Assembly (NCBI GenBank): GCA_963691705.1
Contig: OY829538.1
Location: 13,294,443-13,358,442, forward strand
Reading direction: 5' to 3'
DNA length: 64,000 nt
Source of the DNA: Viola odorata
Taxonomy: Eukaryota > Streptophyta > Magnoliopsida > Malpighiales > Violaceae
The notes under the pieces were generated by a model. It did no database searches, had not been told where the DNA came from, and saw nothing but the letters and a program-made list of their open reading frames with translations. The translations under genes and the position numbers were made by a program. Positions 1 through 10,796 of this stretch are shown here, one piece after another. How positions within the stretch are numbered: the stretch's first letter is position 1; each line of letters opens with the position of its first letter.

Positions 1-273
1 TTCTTTATTCTAGAACTGCCTTCCCGTTTGTGGCGTGGGGGCTTTAATCGAGAGATTACTAGTGTTGTCTAGGGATGAGTTAGCTCATGCTAATGCCTTA
101 TTAGAGATAGATGCGTCTTTCCGTATTCGGGAATTTACTTTGTACAGACGCCTGGAAGAGTGCGTTGCGGGTGAGTTTTCCTCTTTCCACGTTACCGCTT
201 TGATTTGCATGCTGTTCTGACATATTTCATTGGAAGAAAATGCTGAGGGTCAGTCACCCGGAGGGAATGACGC
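1..273 (+). pseudogene. Tat-1 antisense ORF3 fragment, left piece
   Basis: This is a piece of the third antisense gene (aORF3) of Tat-1, the oldest element in the window. The frame around 35-170 gives a segment ending in a SFRIREFTLYRRLEEC-like stretch that matches the same part of aORF3 in Tat-2 (near 17300-17360). A GT donor follows at about 171 and a short intron-like stretch leads to about 235, mirroring the intron seen in Tat-2 at 17364-17427. The gene is cut at 273 by Ath-1 and resumes at 12269. Its start lies outside the window. Tat-1 itself would run on the minus strand, because aORFs are antisense to their element. The fragment is non-functional. Confidence 0.75.
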
Positions 274-1744
274 TGATTGCGTGTCGAGGGCATCAAATTT
301 AGTTGTAAAAAGATATAGAAAATGGGGTAGGAATACAACTTATCACTCGTCCACAAGGTACTCGTAGATTGCGATAAGAGGTTCGTCCGCAGAGATCTTG
401 GTGGTGTATTGTAGCCTTGACTCGACTTCCTCGTCACTAGAGTTGAGGGTATTTTTGTTCCTGATGATTAAGATAGACAAAACGTAAAAAGAGAATAAGC
501 TAAAACGAAGTAAGGAAGCAATCTTGGGCAGATGTGAATCTTAGCTAAGATTGCTGGTTGAGATTTGGGTGGAACTTTCTTGAGGTAAACTCCTGGCAAG
601 GGCGAATTCGTGAGCACTAGGCTTGTTTCATCGATCATTGACTCTAGATTTTCTCCTTCTTACTCATAACTCTGCTATAGATTGGGAGGAACCCCTTTCC
701 AATCCTACTTTCCTCCTATTCAAATCACTAGGAGGGTACCCCCTTTCTAGTGATCCTGGCCAGTGGACACCTTGCTGGTTAAAGGGTTTATCCAATTGGC
801 CGCTGGCTTGAGGCACATGCGTTATCCCAATGGCGTAGGGAAAGACAGAGTCTAGGCCAAGCTACTCCAAACTCGGAGCCCTAGGTTGTCAATCTGGTTA
901 GGCCTAGATCAATACAAGTTCACTAACCCCCGCGAGGTTAGCTACCTACTTCGTCACTTCGGTTTCACTCGTCCCCTTAGTGACCGGTTCAAATTCGTCG
1001 TCTTGGCTGAGATCGATCAAGTCTTAGCCTAGACGGGAACCGGTTTGTTAAAACGGAACTTGAACTGAATACGAATGAGAGGATGATTCAGAACAACTCA
1101 GCCTCACGATTTACAAGCATGCTCACTCGGCCCTTACCAAGAATTAGGTGCTTTAGCTACTAAACATATTAATTAAAGAAATAAAGGGAATAATTGAAGA
1201 ACATGAAATATAATTAAGATGCGATATTTTCGAAGGAAAATCACAGTAGTTGTTTACAAAACAGAAGAAAGGAAGATGGAAGAAGATGATGCGTAATTGA
1301 CAGCCTTCCCTAACCTTAAATAAGGTTAGGGTCCCCGCCCATCACGTCTCTTACCAAACTCCTTACTTCAAATTAACTAGAAAATAGGGATAAGAATCCC
1401 AATTGTTTTCAAATACTAAAGAGATAATAATAATTACATAATACTAAAGTGTTTCTGTTCAGATACGATTACATCCAAAAAGTCTTCAAGTGGATGTAAC
1501 GGCCAGCTGGTGCTCAGATCTGATCCAGCTTCCATGAGTCCATGCTCAACACGCTTCTACCCTGCAGTCTTGGCCAAGACAAGCGGCTAAGACTACTGCT
1601 CCTTCGCTCCAGCACGAGATCCTTCCAGAACCGGTCTTGCCCAAGATTCTCCAAAAGAAGCCAAATTGACGTGAAAAAGGGGAGTTTCTACCACAAACAA
1701 GGAACTTTGAAGTGGTCGAAACGAATGAAATATAACATCAATCA
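274..1744 (-). repeat. Ath-1 3' LTR
   Basis: Direct repeat of 10797-12268. It starts TGATTGCG and ends CATCAATCA in plus-strand reading. Only scattered substitutions separate the copies, for example near 350 versus 10880. It contains one perfect GTCTTGGCCAAGAC palindrome at 1567-1580. A plus-strand ORF at 623-811 and one at 1542-1799 are chance frames in LTR DNA. Confidence 0.95.
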
Positions 1745-2907
1745 AACCTCACCACACTTAAACAATGCTTGCCCCCAAGCAAACTGGACTCTTAACTAAG
1801 ACAAAAAAGGGGAAGACTCAAAACAGACTTAAAACAGACAGTGGCAAAATTTCCTGGACAGACTACCCTTAGCCCATTTCCTTTAATATCTTTGGCCTAT
1901 GACAGTTAGCATACTTCTCAATGGGTCCCAAACCTTATGAATACAGCTTAATCAGCACCCTAGACATCCGAATTCCACATGATCATAACATCTTGGCATT
2001 CCACAACAGACTCAACGAAGCAAAACATCCACCTACTTGGATTTTCCCCCTTTAATTCGATTGCTCAATATCATCATCTAATTACCTTGCCTGAAGTTTT
2101 ATTTTACTATGCCCAAAATTGCTAAAAGTTTCTTGATTGTTAATGCTTAGTGAGGCAGAAACATCAAGACATTTTATATTATTTTTTTTTTCCGCTGCTC
2201 TTTTAAAAGTTTCTTGATTATTTCCACTTGGTGAGGAAGAAATATCAAGACATTTTTATTCATATATTTTTTTCTAGAGCTGCAATTTACTAGGCATAGC
2301 AGTAGTTCTCTAAATTAGAGCAATTCAGCATAATTACAAGGCATTAGACTCCATTGTCCACTAGCAATTTTCCTTAAGGGGGTATTAGGTATTTTTGGTG
2401 GAAGTTTGCCTATGTGTCAAGTCAGTTTCGCAATGCTAGACCCTATGATCATGTACAATAAGGGTGTCTCTAGGCTGATCACGCTGTGTTCATAAGTTAT
2501 GGGGTCACAAGGTGAAGGATGCTAAAGGTCAAGGCTAAGATACTCGAGAAAACAGGCCTTAGGCATGGTCCAGGAAATTTGCTGACACACAAACAAAACA
2601 GAGAACACACAATCCTAAAAAAACACACATATTGACAAAGAGAAAACACGCATCGGATTCTATTTCAGATGATCTAGGCTAACTAACTTAGCCTAGATTC
2701 ACAAAAAAAAAATGAAAAATTTCATGCGATCAAAGAAATCACACCAAAAACACTTCAGAAACATGTATATACAGACAGACATCCTAAAAACACCCTCACC
2801 ACACTTAGAGAACACATTGTCCTCAATGTGTAAATGAGAGGAGAAAAAGTAAAAAAATAAAAAAAAATTTTGAAAAAGAAAGAAAGAAAGACACGACCTG
2901 GGGGTAA
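1745..2907 (-). other. Ath-1 3' untranslated region with LTR-adjacent and internal polypurine tracts
   Basis: No coding signal is seen. The LTR-adjacent polypurine tract lies at about 1745-1760; on the minus strand it reads TTTAAGTGTGGTGAGG just before the LTR. A second, very similar tract lies at 2791-2806, next to a hairpin at 2813-2830 with a 7-bp stem and AGGA loop on the minus strand. The same layout is found in Ath-2 (54546-55540) and Ath-3 (61483-62510). The rest is AT-rich with long T and A runs. Confidence 0.7.
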
Positions 2908-4508
2908 TCACTGAGATGTGGAAGGTGGAGGCTTCGGATCTTGCACAGAAGGTGGTTCTTCTTCTTCATCAGAGGTGGCACTGGAGTCACTCGTGGTGCT
3001 GAAGTGGTCGTTCACTTTGTTGCGAATGTGCGCAACAACTCTGTCTATGGCTCTGATGTAGGTGAAAGACCCTTCTAAGTGCGCCTGGATGTGTTTATAC
3101 TTGGCATCCTGCTGCTCCATGAACTTGTCCAGCCGCTCCTTCTGTGCCAACTCAATACTTGCAAACAGAGATTGTTGTTGATCCACTATCTGCTGCATCT
3201 GTTTGCGAGATGAGTCTTGGAAGTCGTAGAACAGCTTCAGATTTGTTGTAAAGGCATCGAGCTGGATCTGCACAAGCTCAAGGAATTTGTTGGCCCATTC
3301 CGGAATTCTAGGGTGGTCAGGGTCAATGCCGAGGCTATTGGTATGCTCAGGCATCTGGTCATCTTGGCCAAGATTGGGCTCCTCTGCTGCACCGTCAATC
3401 TGAATTGGCTCAATCTTGAAGTTCCCGTTGATCCTCTTCCCATAGAGGTGATCTACTACTGGGGTGAATCCTGTAATAAAACAGAGATAGCCTTTTTCCT
3501 CGTGGACATGGCCCATTTGGTCAAAAGCCCTAAGATCCATGATCTTAATGGCACATGATTTAAACAAATTGAAAGCAGATAGATCTATACCCCTAGCAGT
3601 AACAGTCAAATGGGAAATCAGAGTTCCTAAAATCATTCTAGGAAGAGAATCACATGCTTTTATCTGCCTAGCAATCCAATAGCCAAGATTAACTCTTTCC
3701 TCATGCAGCATGCACCAAAGTAAAAATGTCTCAAGTTTTGAAATATTACCTGAGACTGTGGTCTTGGCCGAGAGGAATGAAACTCTAAACATAATCCAGC
3801 ATAAGCAGGCATGCATAGATAGAAGAAGCAATCCCACCCAAGATTAGAAATAAACCGCCTAATTCTATTTCCTATCCCCAACTCGTCAAGAAAGGAAAAA
3901 TCAAGGACAGCAAACTGAGTTATCTCACAAGCATGCTTTTCAGTCAACTTAGCCCTAAAATCAGGAGTATCAGGCCTCAAACAGCCTTTTAAAGAGTTCA
4001 AGGGCGGAAGGGTGATTACCTTGGCAGTCTTGGCCGCAGGCTTAGCCAAGACTGCAACCGCATCAGCATCAGAGTCTGAGCCAAGATTACCCTCATCTAC
4101 TTTCTTCTTGCCCTTGGCAGCCGCAGATCGCGTCCTCTTGGCTAGGGCAGATTCAACATTCAGACTTGCCTTTCTTTTCCCTGATTTCTTTGATTTGGCC
4201 GACCCTTCTTCACACTTAGCCTCGGAATCTGAAATCTCTTGAACCTCGGAGCCAGTCGTCTTTCTAACCCTAGACTGGGTCTTGGGCTCGAGGACTGAAG
4301 TAGGGGTAGAGAGAAGTTGCTTCGAAGAATTAGAGGCGGCTGATTCCATGGACATGATTGTCCTTGCGATATCTAGCACTTCGTTGAGGTTTTGTGGCAA
4401 ATCCTCCTCTGGATTCGTTAGAGAAGGAGATTGCGGAGTGGTAGGAGATTCTTGCCTGATTGGGGTGGATTTTGCTTTCTTGACGGATGATCGCTTTGAT
4501 TTTCCCAT
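2908..4508 (-). pseudogene. Ath-1 second ORF (env-position, Athila ORF), internally deleted
   Basis: This corresponds to the ORF downstream of integrase in Athila elements; its role is not established. The N-terminal part (4508 down to about 3780) starts with a lysine-rich MGKSKRSS segment. It then has an acidic, serine-rich region and the conserved FLDELGIGNRIRRFISNLGW and GLCLEFHS block. The C-terminal part (about 3780 down to 2908) carries the NISKLETFLLWC block, the LRAFDQMG block, a glutamine-rich possible coiled coil and an acidic serine tail. Compared with Ath-2 and Ath-3, roughly 100 codons are missing between EFHS and TVSGN and the frame changes there. The protein is therefore broken at about 3778. 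No membrane segment is obvious. Confidence 0.8.
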
Positions 4509-5046
4509 GTTTTAATGCTGAATAATCGTGGGTTTGAAGTAGGAGAGTGGAAGAGTGGAGAGATTTTAGCTGAGGTGATCGTGGAAGATGAGAGAGAGAG
4601 GGCGAAATTTTAGGGATTTTGTGTTTGTGGGAGGTAGGGAGACTGAAACTTGGTAGATAACTATTAATTAAAATTTGGAAAAATTAATTTCCAAATCATG
4701 ATTAATAATTACAAAAAATGTGACCGTTATCTCTTCTTTTTCTCCTCCCTAGAACACGCTTCCTTTCTTTTCCTCCTTTATCTACGCGCGTCAATCAACC
4801 CAAGGCTGAATAAAATGTGGCTAAGATCAAATATACTCCTCACCACACTTAGATCCTCAAAATGACTCCTGGAAATTATTTTCTTCTCTTTCCTAAACTC
4901 CCTGAAAAATTCAGCAAAGGAAAATTAATCAGTAGTACTGGCAAAATTTGAACGATAAGTTTATTCGAGATAACTAAATTAAAAAGCATGGGTTGCCTCC
5001 CATGTAGCGCCATAGTTATAGTCCTAGGCATGGCTTTGCTGTTCTT
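4509..5046 (-). other. Ath-1 spacer between integrase and second ORF, with central polypurine tract-like site
   Basis: Non-coding and AT-rich. At about 4845-4860 the minus strand carries a TAAGTGTGGTGAGGAG tract that resembles the LTR-adjacent polypurine tract of the same element. An equivalent site lies at the same place in Ath-2 (about 51897-51911). The pentanucleotide-like GAGAGA run near 4590 is simple sequence. Confidence 0.55.
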
Positions 5047-6069
5047 TTAATGAATCTCAGGTGGGGCTTCAATCGCCTGATTTTCCTGAGACATAGGAAA
5101 TCCTTCTAGGAATGGTTTTAGTCGCTGCCCATTGACCTTGAATTCAATCCCTGTCTTTTCATTCTTAATATCCACTGCACCATGAGGGTAGATATTAGTG
5201 ATAACATATGGACCTTCCCATTTAGTTTTGAGCTTACCTAGGAAGAGCTTAAATCGTGAATTGTACAGAAGGACTTTTCCCCCAAGTTGGAGATTCTTCT
5301 CAACAATCTTACTGTCATGGTATGTTTTCATCCTGATCTTGGCTAAGAGCTGGTTATCGTATGCTTGATTCCTCAACTCTTCTATTTCGTGGATTTGGAG
5401 TTTTCTTTCCTCACCTGCTTGGTCGTACCTTAGATTGCATTTCCAAATTGCCCAATAAGCTCTATGTTGCATGCCTACTGGTAGGTGGCAAGCTTTTCCG
5501 TACACCAGTTTGTAAGGAGCCATTCTTATGGGGGATTTGTAAGTTGTCCTATACGCCCATAGTGCATCATCTAACCTTTGGCTCCAATCTCGTCGATCTA
5601 GACCAACAGTCTTAGCCAAGATCGATTTGACTTCTCTGTTTGACACCTCCGCTTGGCCATTTGACTGAGGATGGTATGCAGTGGAGACTTTGTGGGTTAC
5701 TCCGTACTTCCTGAAAAGGGAAACAATAATACTATTGCAAAAATGTGTGCCTCGGTCGCTAATGATCCCCCTAGGCACGCCAAATCTATTCAAAATGTTA
5801 GTTTTCAAGAATGAAACAACAGTTCTAGCATCATTGGTCCTAGTTGCCTTAGCTTCTATCCATTTAGACACATAATCCACAGCAAGCAATATATATTATT
5901 TTCCGTCCGACATAGGAAAAGGCCCTATGAAATCAATGCCCCATAGATCGAAAATTTCACAATTTAATATAACATTCATGGGTATTTGATTTCTAGCGCT
6001 TATGTTTCCTATCTTTTGGCATTCAGGACATGTCTTACAAAACGTATAACTATCATGGAATAGGGTGGG
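5047..6069 (-). pseudogene. Ath-1 integrase, carboxyl-terminal part of pol
   Basis: Integrase joins the element DNA to the chromosome. The reading frame follows directly from the reverse transcriptase ORF, separated by a TAG stop at 6070-6072 where Ath-2 keeps the homologous frame with Trp. A second stop, TAA, lies at 5896-5898. Downstream, 5889-5047 is open for 280 residues and contains the catalytic core: an ISDRGTHF aspartate motif and the [14 protein letters not shown] glutamate motif, then a C-terminal DNA-binding region with [18 protein letters not shown]. The first catalytic aspartate ([10 protein letters not shown]) lies between the two stops. Both stops fit single G:C to A:T or similar point changes, so the enzyme would not be made whole. 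Confidence 0.9.
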
Positions 6070-9000
6070 CTAATAAAATCTTGATTCTAGGACTTTTAAG
6101 GCTGTCCTCTTAGCTCCAAAATGTCCACCACATGCATAAGAATGATAAAATCGTAAGACCGATGGAATTTCAGTTTCAGGAATGCATCTTCTAATCAACT
6201 GATCAGATCCGATTTTCCAAAGATATGGATCATCCCAAACGAAAAACTTACTGTCATGCTTAATCTTAACCTTTTCTTGAGCCGTTAGGTCTCTATGGTG
6301 TTTACCTATGGCTAGGAAATTGACTAGGTTGGCAAACCATGGTCTGATCATCTTGACGGAAAATAGATGTTCGTCTGGAAAATCATCCTTGATTGGTTCT
6401 GAATCGTCCTTGACAAAACATCTACTGAGGTGGTCTGCAACTAAGTTCTTCTTTCCTGCTTTGTCCTTAATCTCTAAATTATGTTCCTGCAAAAGTAAAA
6501 CCCAGCGGATCAGTCTTGGCTTAGATTCGGCTTTTGTCAGGAGATACCTTAAGGCTGCATGGTCAGAGAAAACTATGACTTTTGTTCCCATCAAATACGA
6601 TCTGAATTTGTCTAAAGTGAAGATTATTGCGAATAATTCCTTCTCTGTTGTGGTATAGTTCTTTTGCGCATCGTCGAGCATCTTAGAGGCGTAGTAGATT
6701 ACGTGTGGATCTCTACCATTACTCTGTCCTAGAACCGCACCAACAGCTGAGTTACTAGCATCACACATTAATTCGAATGGTAGGTTCCAATCTGGGGCTT
6801 GGATGATTGGGGATGATATGAGTTTCTCCTTGATCTTGTCGAACGCTTCTTGGCAAGACTTGTCGAAATCGAAGTCCACTTCTTTTTGCAAGAGTTTGCA
6901 CATTGGTTCCGCTATCTTCGAGAAATCTTTGATAAACCTGCGATAGAACCCTGCATGGCCTAAAAAACTCCTAACCTCACGCACGCATGAGGGGTAAGGC
7001 AAGGTTTTGATAACGGCAATCTTAGCCTGGTCAACTTCTATACCTTTCTTAGAGACTACATGACCTAAGACGATACCTTGTTCAACCATGAAATGACATT
7101 TCTCATAGTTAAGAACAAGATCAGTGGCCACACACCTTTTTAAAATATGTTTCAGTGTCGTTAAGCATTTATCAAAATCATCACCATAGACGGTGAAGTC
7201 ATCCATAAACACTTCAATACCCTTTTCCACATATTCTGAAAAGATACTAACCATACATCTTTGAAAGATGGCCGGCGCATTGCACAATCCGAATGGCATC
7301 CTCCTATATGCAAAAGTTCCGAAGGGACATGTAAATGTCGTCTTCTCTTGGTCTTCTAATGCCACTGGGATTTGATGAAATCCCGAATAACCGTCCAAGA
7401 AACAGTAATGGGACTTCCCAGTCAATCTTTCCACCATTTGGTCGATGAATGGTAATGGAAAGTGGTCTTTCCTTGTGACTTGGTTAAGTCTGCGGTAGTC
7501 TATACAGACTCTCCATCCATTCTGAATTCTTGTGGTTCTCTTTATTCCATCCTCACTTTCGGTCACGGTGGTACCTGTCTTTTTTGGTACAACCTGCACA
7601 GGGGAAACCCACGAACTATCAGAGATTGGGTATATAATTCCAGCATCAAGTAATTTAATGATTTCTTTCTTGACAAACTCCATCATCGGAGGGTTAAGCC
7701 TCCTTTGGGGTTGTCTAATAGTTTTCTTATCCTCTTCCACATGAATTTTGTGGGTACAAATGGTTGAGGATATGCCTTTGATGTCTGCTAAAGTCCATCC
7801 AATAGCCTCTTTATGTTCGTTCAAAATGCTTGTCAATCTTGTCTCTTCTTCGCTAGAAAGCTTAGTTGAGATTATTACCGGGAGAGTTTTGTCTTGGCCT
7901 AGATAGGCATACTTAAGGTGTTCTGGTAACTCCTTAAGATCCAGCTCGGGTGGCTGCACAATAGATGGTAACATCTCAGAGTTAGACATGCTAAACAATG
8001 GACAAGGTGTGGTTTCCTTTACTGGTTCAGTCTCATGAAGATCCGTTAAGACCTCCCTAAGATCCTCTCGGTTCCCTACTCGGTCTTCCATTTCTTCCAG
8101 CGTCTTAGCGGAGATACTCCTGCTTAAGATAAAATCAAGTGGGTTAGTAGTATTTAAATCTACAGTTTCTTCCTCAATAGGGTATAAGATATCAATAAAA
8201 TTTACACTATGTGTCTCATTATGATAATTTAATCCCTCCTTCATGTAGAACTTAATCGTGCTTCCAAAGAATTCCAAAATAATACTACCTTCATAAACTT
8301 CTATCTTTGCTTTAGCAGACCTAAGGAAAGGTCTACCTAAAAGCACATCAGTGGTACAGGAAGGTAAATCAGCATCCATTCCAACAATATAAAAGTCCAC
8401 AGGGTATATAAAGTTATTGACTTGGACGAGAACGTCCTCTACCAAGCCCTTAGGATGGATCACGGTTCGGTCAGCTAGTTGAATCACCACCTGTGTCTCC
8501 TTCATGGGCCCTATTTGCAATGCTTCATATTCCCTTAAGGACATCACGTTGATCCCAGCCCCTAAATCGCAAAGAGCCTTTTCCACCGTTTTGTTCCCAA
8601 TTTTACAAGGGATGGTGAAGGTTCCTTGATCTCCACACTTCTCTGGTAGTTTACTCTGAAGTACTGAAGAAACACTCTGCATAAGATTCACTCTCTCAAT
8701 ACCTGCAAGTTTCCTTTTATTAGTACAGAGTTCTTTCAAAAATCTTGCGTAAGAAGGTACTTTTGAAATTAAGTCTAGCGTAGGAATATTCACTGCCACT
8801 TTGCCAAAAATGTTCATGAAGTCCTTAGCCTCGTCTAATTTCTTCTGTTTAGAGGACTTGGGAGGGTAGGGAGGCGGGATATCTGCTGTTTCCAGAGGTT
8901 TCATAACTTGCTCATCAGCCTTGGCCTCAGTCTTAGCTAAGGTCGGCTGTTCCTTTTGAACTGGAATATCAAGCTCGGCTTCACTCTGAGTTCCAGTCTT

Positions 9001-10017
9001 AGCCAAGATTGGCTTCGACTGAACTTCTGCTTGGATTTCTTCTTGTACTTCCTCATCTACGTCCACATCCTCATCTTCGTATGATTGGTTGTGAATCTCT
9101 TGATCCGATTTCGCACCCTTTCGTTCCGGTAGAACACTTCCACTCCTTAGATGGATGGCGCTTACATTGTGCTTTGGGTTATCCTCGGTGGTGGAGGGTA
9201 ATTTTCCACCTATTCCTGCTTGTTGGATCTGTTGGGTGAGCTGACCTATTTGTTTTTGCATTTCAACAAGGCTGGATTGAGTTACTTGCATGAATTTTTG
9301 CATAGTGTCCTCGATAGGTACTCCGGTAATCTTAAGCGGTTGAGGTGTAGGAAGTGGGACAGGGGCATTGGATTGGTTTGCTCCTGGCGGTCTGGGTACG
9401 AAGTGTTGGAAATTTATGGGAGATTGTTGTGGCTGTTGTTGGTATTGGTGTTGAGATGGCTGGCTAGGCTGAGGTTGGTATTGTTGTTGATTTGGTTGTC
9501 TAGGCTGAGGTTGGTATTGTTGTTGATTTGGTTGGCTAGGTTGAGGCGTATCTTGTCTCCACCTTAGATTGGGATGTTGTCTCCATGAGTACTGGTTTCT
9601 CTCGTGTGGGAACCTAGGTTGTCCATTAGATTGTCCTTGATTATAGCCGTACGCGGCATTCACTGGGATTGGGGCTGGATCGCCCGGTTGTTCCACCACA
9701 TAACAACTATGGGTCGGATGATCTAGCTGTTGGTAAATCCCGCAAACCGAGGGCATGAGACTGGCTGCTGCTACTGTAGTTTGTGCCTGAGATTGGGTAC
9801 CTGTAGAGAGATTCATCAAGATGTCAGTAATTTTATCAAGTTTGTTTTCCATATTTATAGCATTCAAAGAAGAAGGTGTAGAATTTCTCTCGGATGAGGT
9901 GTTGTTTTGGCTGTTGTCAGCCATTGTTTGGAGAAGTAATTTTGCTCTTGTTGGTGTAAGATCTTGAAGTGCTCCTCCAGCGGCTGAGTCTAGCCTTTCC
10001 CTGTCCTTTATACACAT
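6070..10017 (-). CDS. Ath-1 gag carboxyl part, protease, reverse transcriptase, RNase H
   Basis: One open frame of 1315 codons. The domains run in order as follows. A Gag tail has a zinc-knuckle relic at about residue 93, where the second Cys is Tyr (CGIY instead of CGIC in Ath-2). A Gln/Pro-rich stretch covers about residues 150-220. An acidic linker with LAKT peptides follows. The aspartic protease has DLGAGIN near residue 490 and the LLGRPFL flap-side motif. The reverse transcriptase has VCIDYRRLNQ, the MPFGLCNAP motif and the catalytic FMDDF. The RNase H has the DHAALRYLL and ADHLSR motifs. The frame ends inside the zinc-binding start of integrase, at a TAG. The Met at 10017 is not the native start, because gag begins at 10721 in another frame. 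Confidence 0.93.
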   Translation of the reverse strand: MCIKDRERLDSAAGGALQDLTPTRAKLLLQTMADNSQNNTSSERNSTPSSLNAINMENKLDKITDILMNLSTGTQSQAQTTVAAASLMPSVCGIYQQLDHPTHSCYVVEQPGDPAPIPVNAAYGYNQGQSNGQPRFPHERNQYSWRQHPNLRWRQDTPQPSQPNQQQYQPQPRQPNQQQYQPQPSQPSQHQYQQQPQQSPINFQHFVPRPPGANQSNAPVPLPTPQPLKITGVPIEDTMQKFMQVTQSSLVEMQKQIGQLTQQIQQAGIGGKLPSTTEDNPKHNVSAIHLRSGSVLPERKGAKSDQEIHNQSYEDEDVDVDEEVQEEIQAEVQSKPILAKTGTQSEAELDIPVQKEQPTLAKTEAKADEQVMKPLETADIPPPYPPKSSKQKKLDEAKDFMNIFGKVAVNIPTLDLISKVPSYARFLKELCTNKRKLAGIERVNLMQSVSSVLQSKLPEKCGDQGTFTIPCKIGNKTVEKALCDLGAGINVMSLREYEALQIGPMKETQVVIQLADRTVIHPKGLVEDVLVQVNNFIYPVDFYIVGMDADLPSCTTDVLLGRPFLRSAKAKIEVYEGSIILEFFGSTIKFYMKEGLNYHNETHSVNFIDILYPIEEETVDLNTTNPLDFILSRSISAKTLEEMEDRVGNREDLREVLTDLHETEPVKETTPCPLFSMSNSEMLPSIVQPPELDLKELPEHLKYAYLGQDKTLPVIISTKLSSEEETRLTSILNEHKEAIGWTLADIKGISSTICTHKIHVEEDKKTIRQPQRRLNPPMMEFVKKEIIKLLDAGIIYPISDSSWVSPVQVVPKKTGTTVTESEDGIKRTTRIQNGWRVCIDYRRLNQVTRKDHFPLPFIDQMVERLTGKSHYCFLDGYSGFHQIPVALEDQEKTTFTCPFGTFAYRRMPFGLCNAPAIFQRCMVSIFSEYVEKGIEVFMDDFTVYGDDFDKCLTTLKHILKRCVATDLVLNYEKCHFMVEQGIVLGHVVSKKGIEVDQAKIAVIKTLPYPSCVREVRSFLGHAGFYRRFIKDFSKIAEPMCKLLQKEVDFDFDKSCQEAFDKIKEKLISSPIIQAPDWNLPFELMCDASNSAVGAVLGQSNGRDPHVIYYASKMLDDAQKNYTTTEKELFAIIFTLDKFRSYLMGTKVIVFSDHAALRYLLTKAESKPRLIRWVLLLQEHNLEIKDKAGKKNLVADHLSRCFVKDDSEPIKDDFPDEHLFSVKMIRPWFANLVNFLAIGKHHRDLTAQEKVKIKHDSKFFVWDDPYLWKIGSDQLIRRCIPETEIPSVLRFYHSYACGGHFGAKRTALKVLESRFY

Positions 10018-10052
10018 TCCATCATAGAAGTATTGGATTAGGAGATGATCTG

Positions 10053-10721
10053 CTACCCCATGGGTAGGGCAAATGTCTGAAGGTCTCTAAACCTTTGATG
10101 ATACTCACTCAAACTGTCTCCTCCCCTTTGCTGAACGGAGACTAAGCTTTTTCTTGCTGCCCCTGCCTTAGTCGCATTCCAATATTTATTTAGGAAGGCA
10201 GCGGACATGTCTCCCCATGTTGCAATTGTGTTATGGGGTAAGCTATAGAACCAGTTCTTAGCTGAGTCTTCAAGAGACCACGGAAATGCCTTCAGTTTGG
10301 CTCTCTCGATTGTTACTCCCACTGGCTTGAGGGTATCACACTGGAGGTGAAGGTTCCTCAAGTGGTTATACGGATTCTCGTTTGAGTGGCCATGAAACTT
10401 GGTTAAGTTGGCAATGATGTTCGTCTTGATAGACCAATCATTAGCCATCGGGGGTAGATTAATACAGGAGTAGGTCACTCGTTCTGCCCCACTGTTTTGT
10501 TCTCTCATTGTCTGTTCTTCTTGGTTTTCTTCCATGTTTGGTATTGGATTCTCAGCTGGGTCCTGATCTTGGCCTAGACTGTTGCTGGAATCAGTTTCTG
10601 ATTGAGTTCCCGAAAATTCACCAACGAATTTCCTCTTAGATTTCTTTCTGATTTGGGTTTTGGTCCTTGTAAGTTCCGGATTCAAAGGTAGTAGTTCTTC
10701 CTTTGAGGACCTGGTCATCAA
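10053..10721 (-). pseudogene. Ath-1 gag amino-terminal part, frameshifted
   Basis: Encodes the N-terminal part of the capsid-like Gag protein. It begins MMTRSSKEE 53 bp downstream of the primer site. It has a basic KKSKRKF patch, an SLGQDQDP peptide, and the Gag core with NDWSIKTN, GHSNENPYNHLRNL, LKAFPWSLEDSAKNWFYSLP and NKYWNATKAGAARKSL. Alignment with Ath-2 shows that the frame is lost by one nucleotide at about 10085, just after RDLQ. The CPTHG continuation lies in the frame of the downstream ORF. Ath-2 is in frame at this spot, so I read this as a mutation and not as programmed frameshifting. Confidence 0.9.
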
Positions 10722-10773
10722 CTGCGAAAGACAAAAATAAAAATAACAAAACTACAAAATACACCGTCAGAAG

Positions 10774-10791
10774 ATCCCAGCAACGGCGCCA
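10774..10791 (-). promoter_or_regulatory. Ath-1 primer binding site, tRNA-Asp type
   Basis: Minus-strand TGGCGCCGTTGCTGGGAT begins 5 nt inside the 5' LTR end. It is complementary to the 3' end of plant tRNA-Asp (..CCCCGGCAACGGCGCCA) with two mismatches near its far end. Athila elements are known to use tRNA-Asp. Confidence 0.9.
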
Positions 10792-10796
10792 AAATT

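Noticed and set aside
2908..4508. A true envelope gene after integrase in the Athila elements
   Set aside because: No signal peptide, membrane span or cleavage-like motif is visible in the three copies; only the position fits. It is kept as an Athila ORF of unknown function.
10053..10100. Programmed ribosomal frameshift between gag parts in Ath-1
   Set aside because: Ath-2 is in frame at the same place and has its own frameshift elsewhere, so both look like random mutations.
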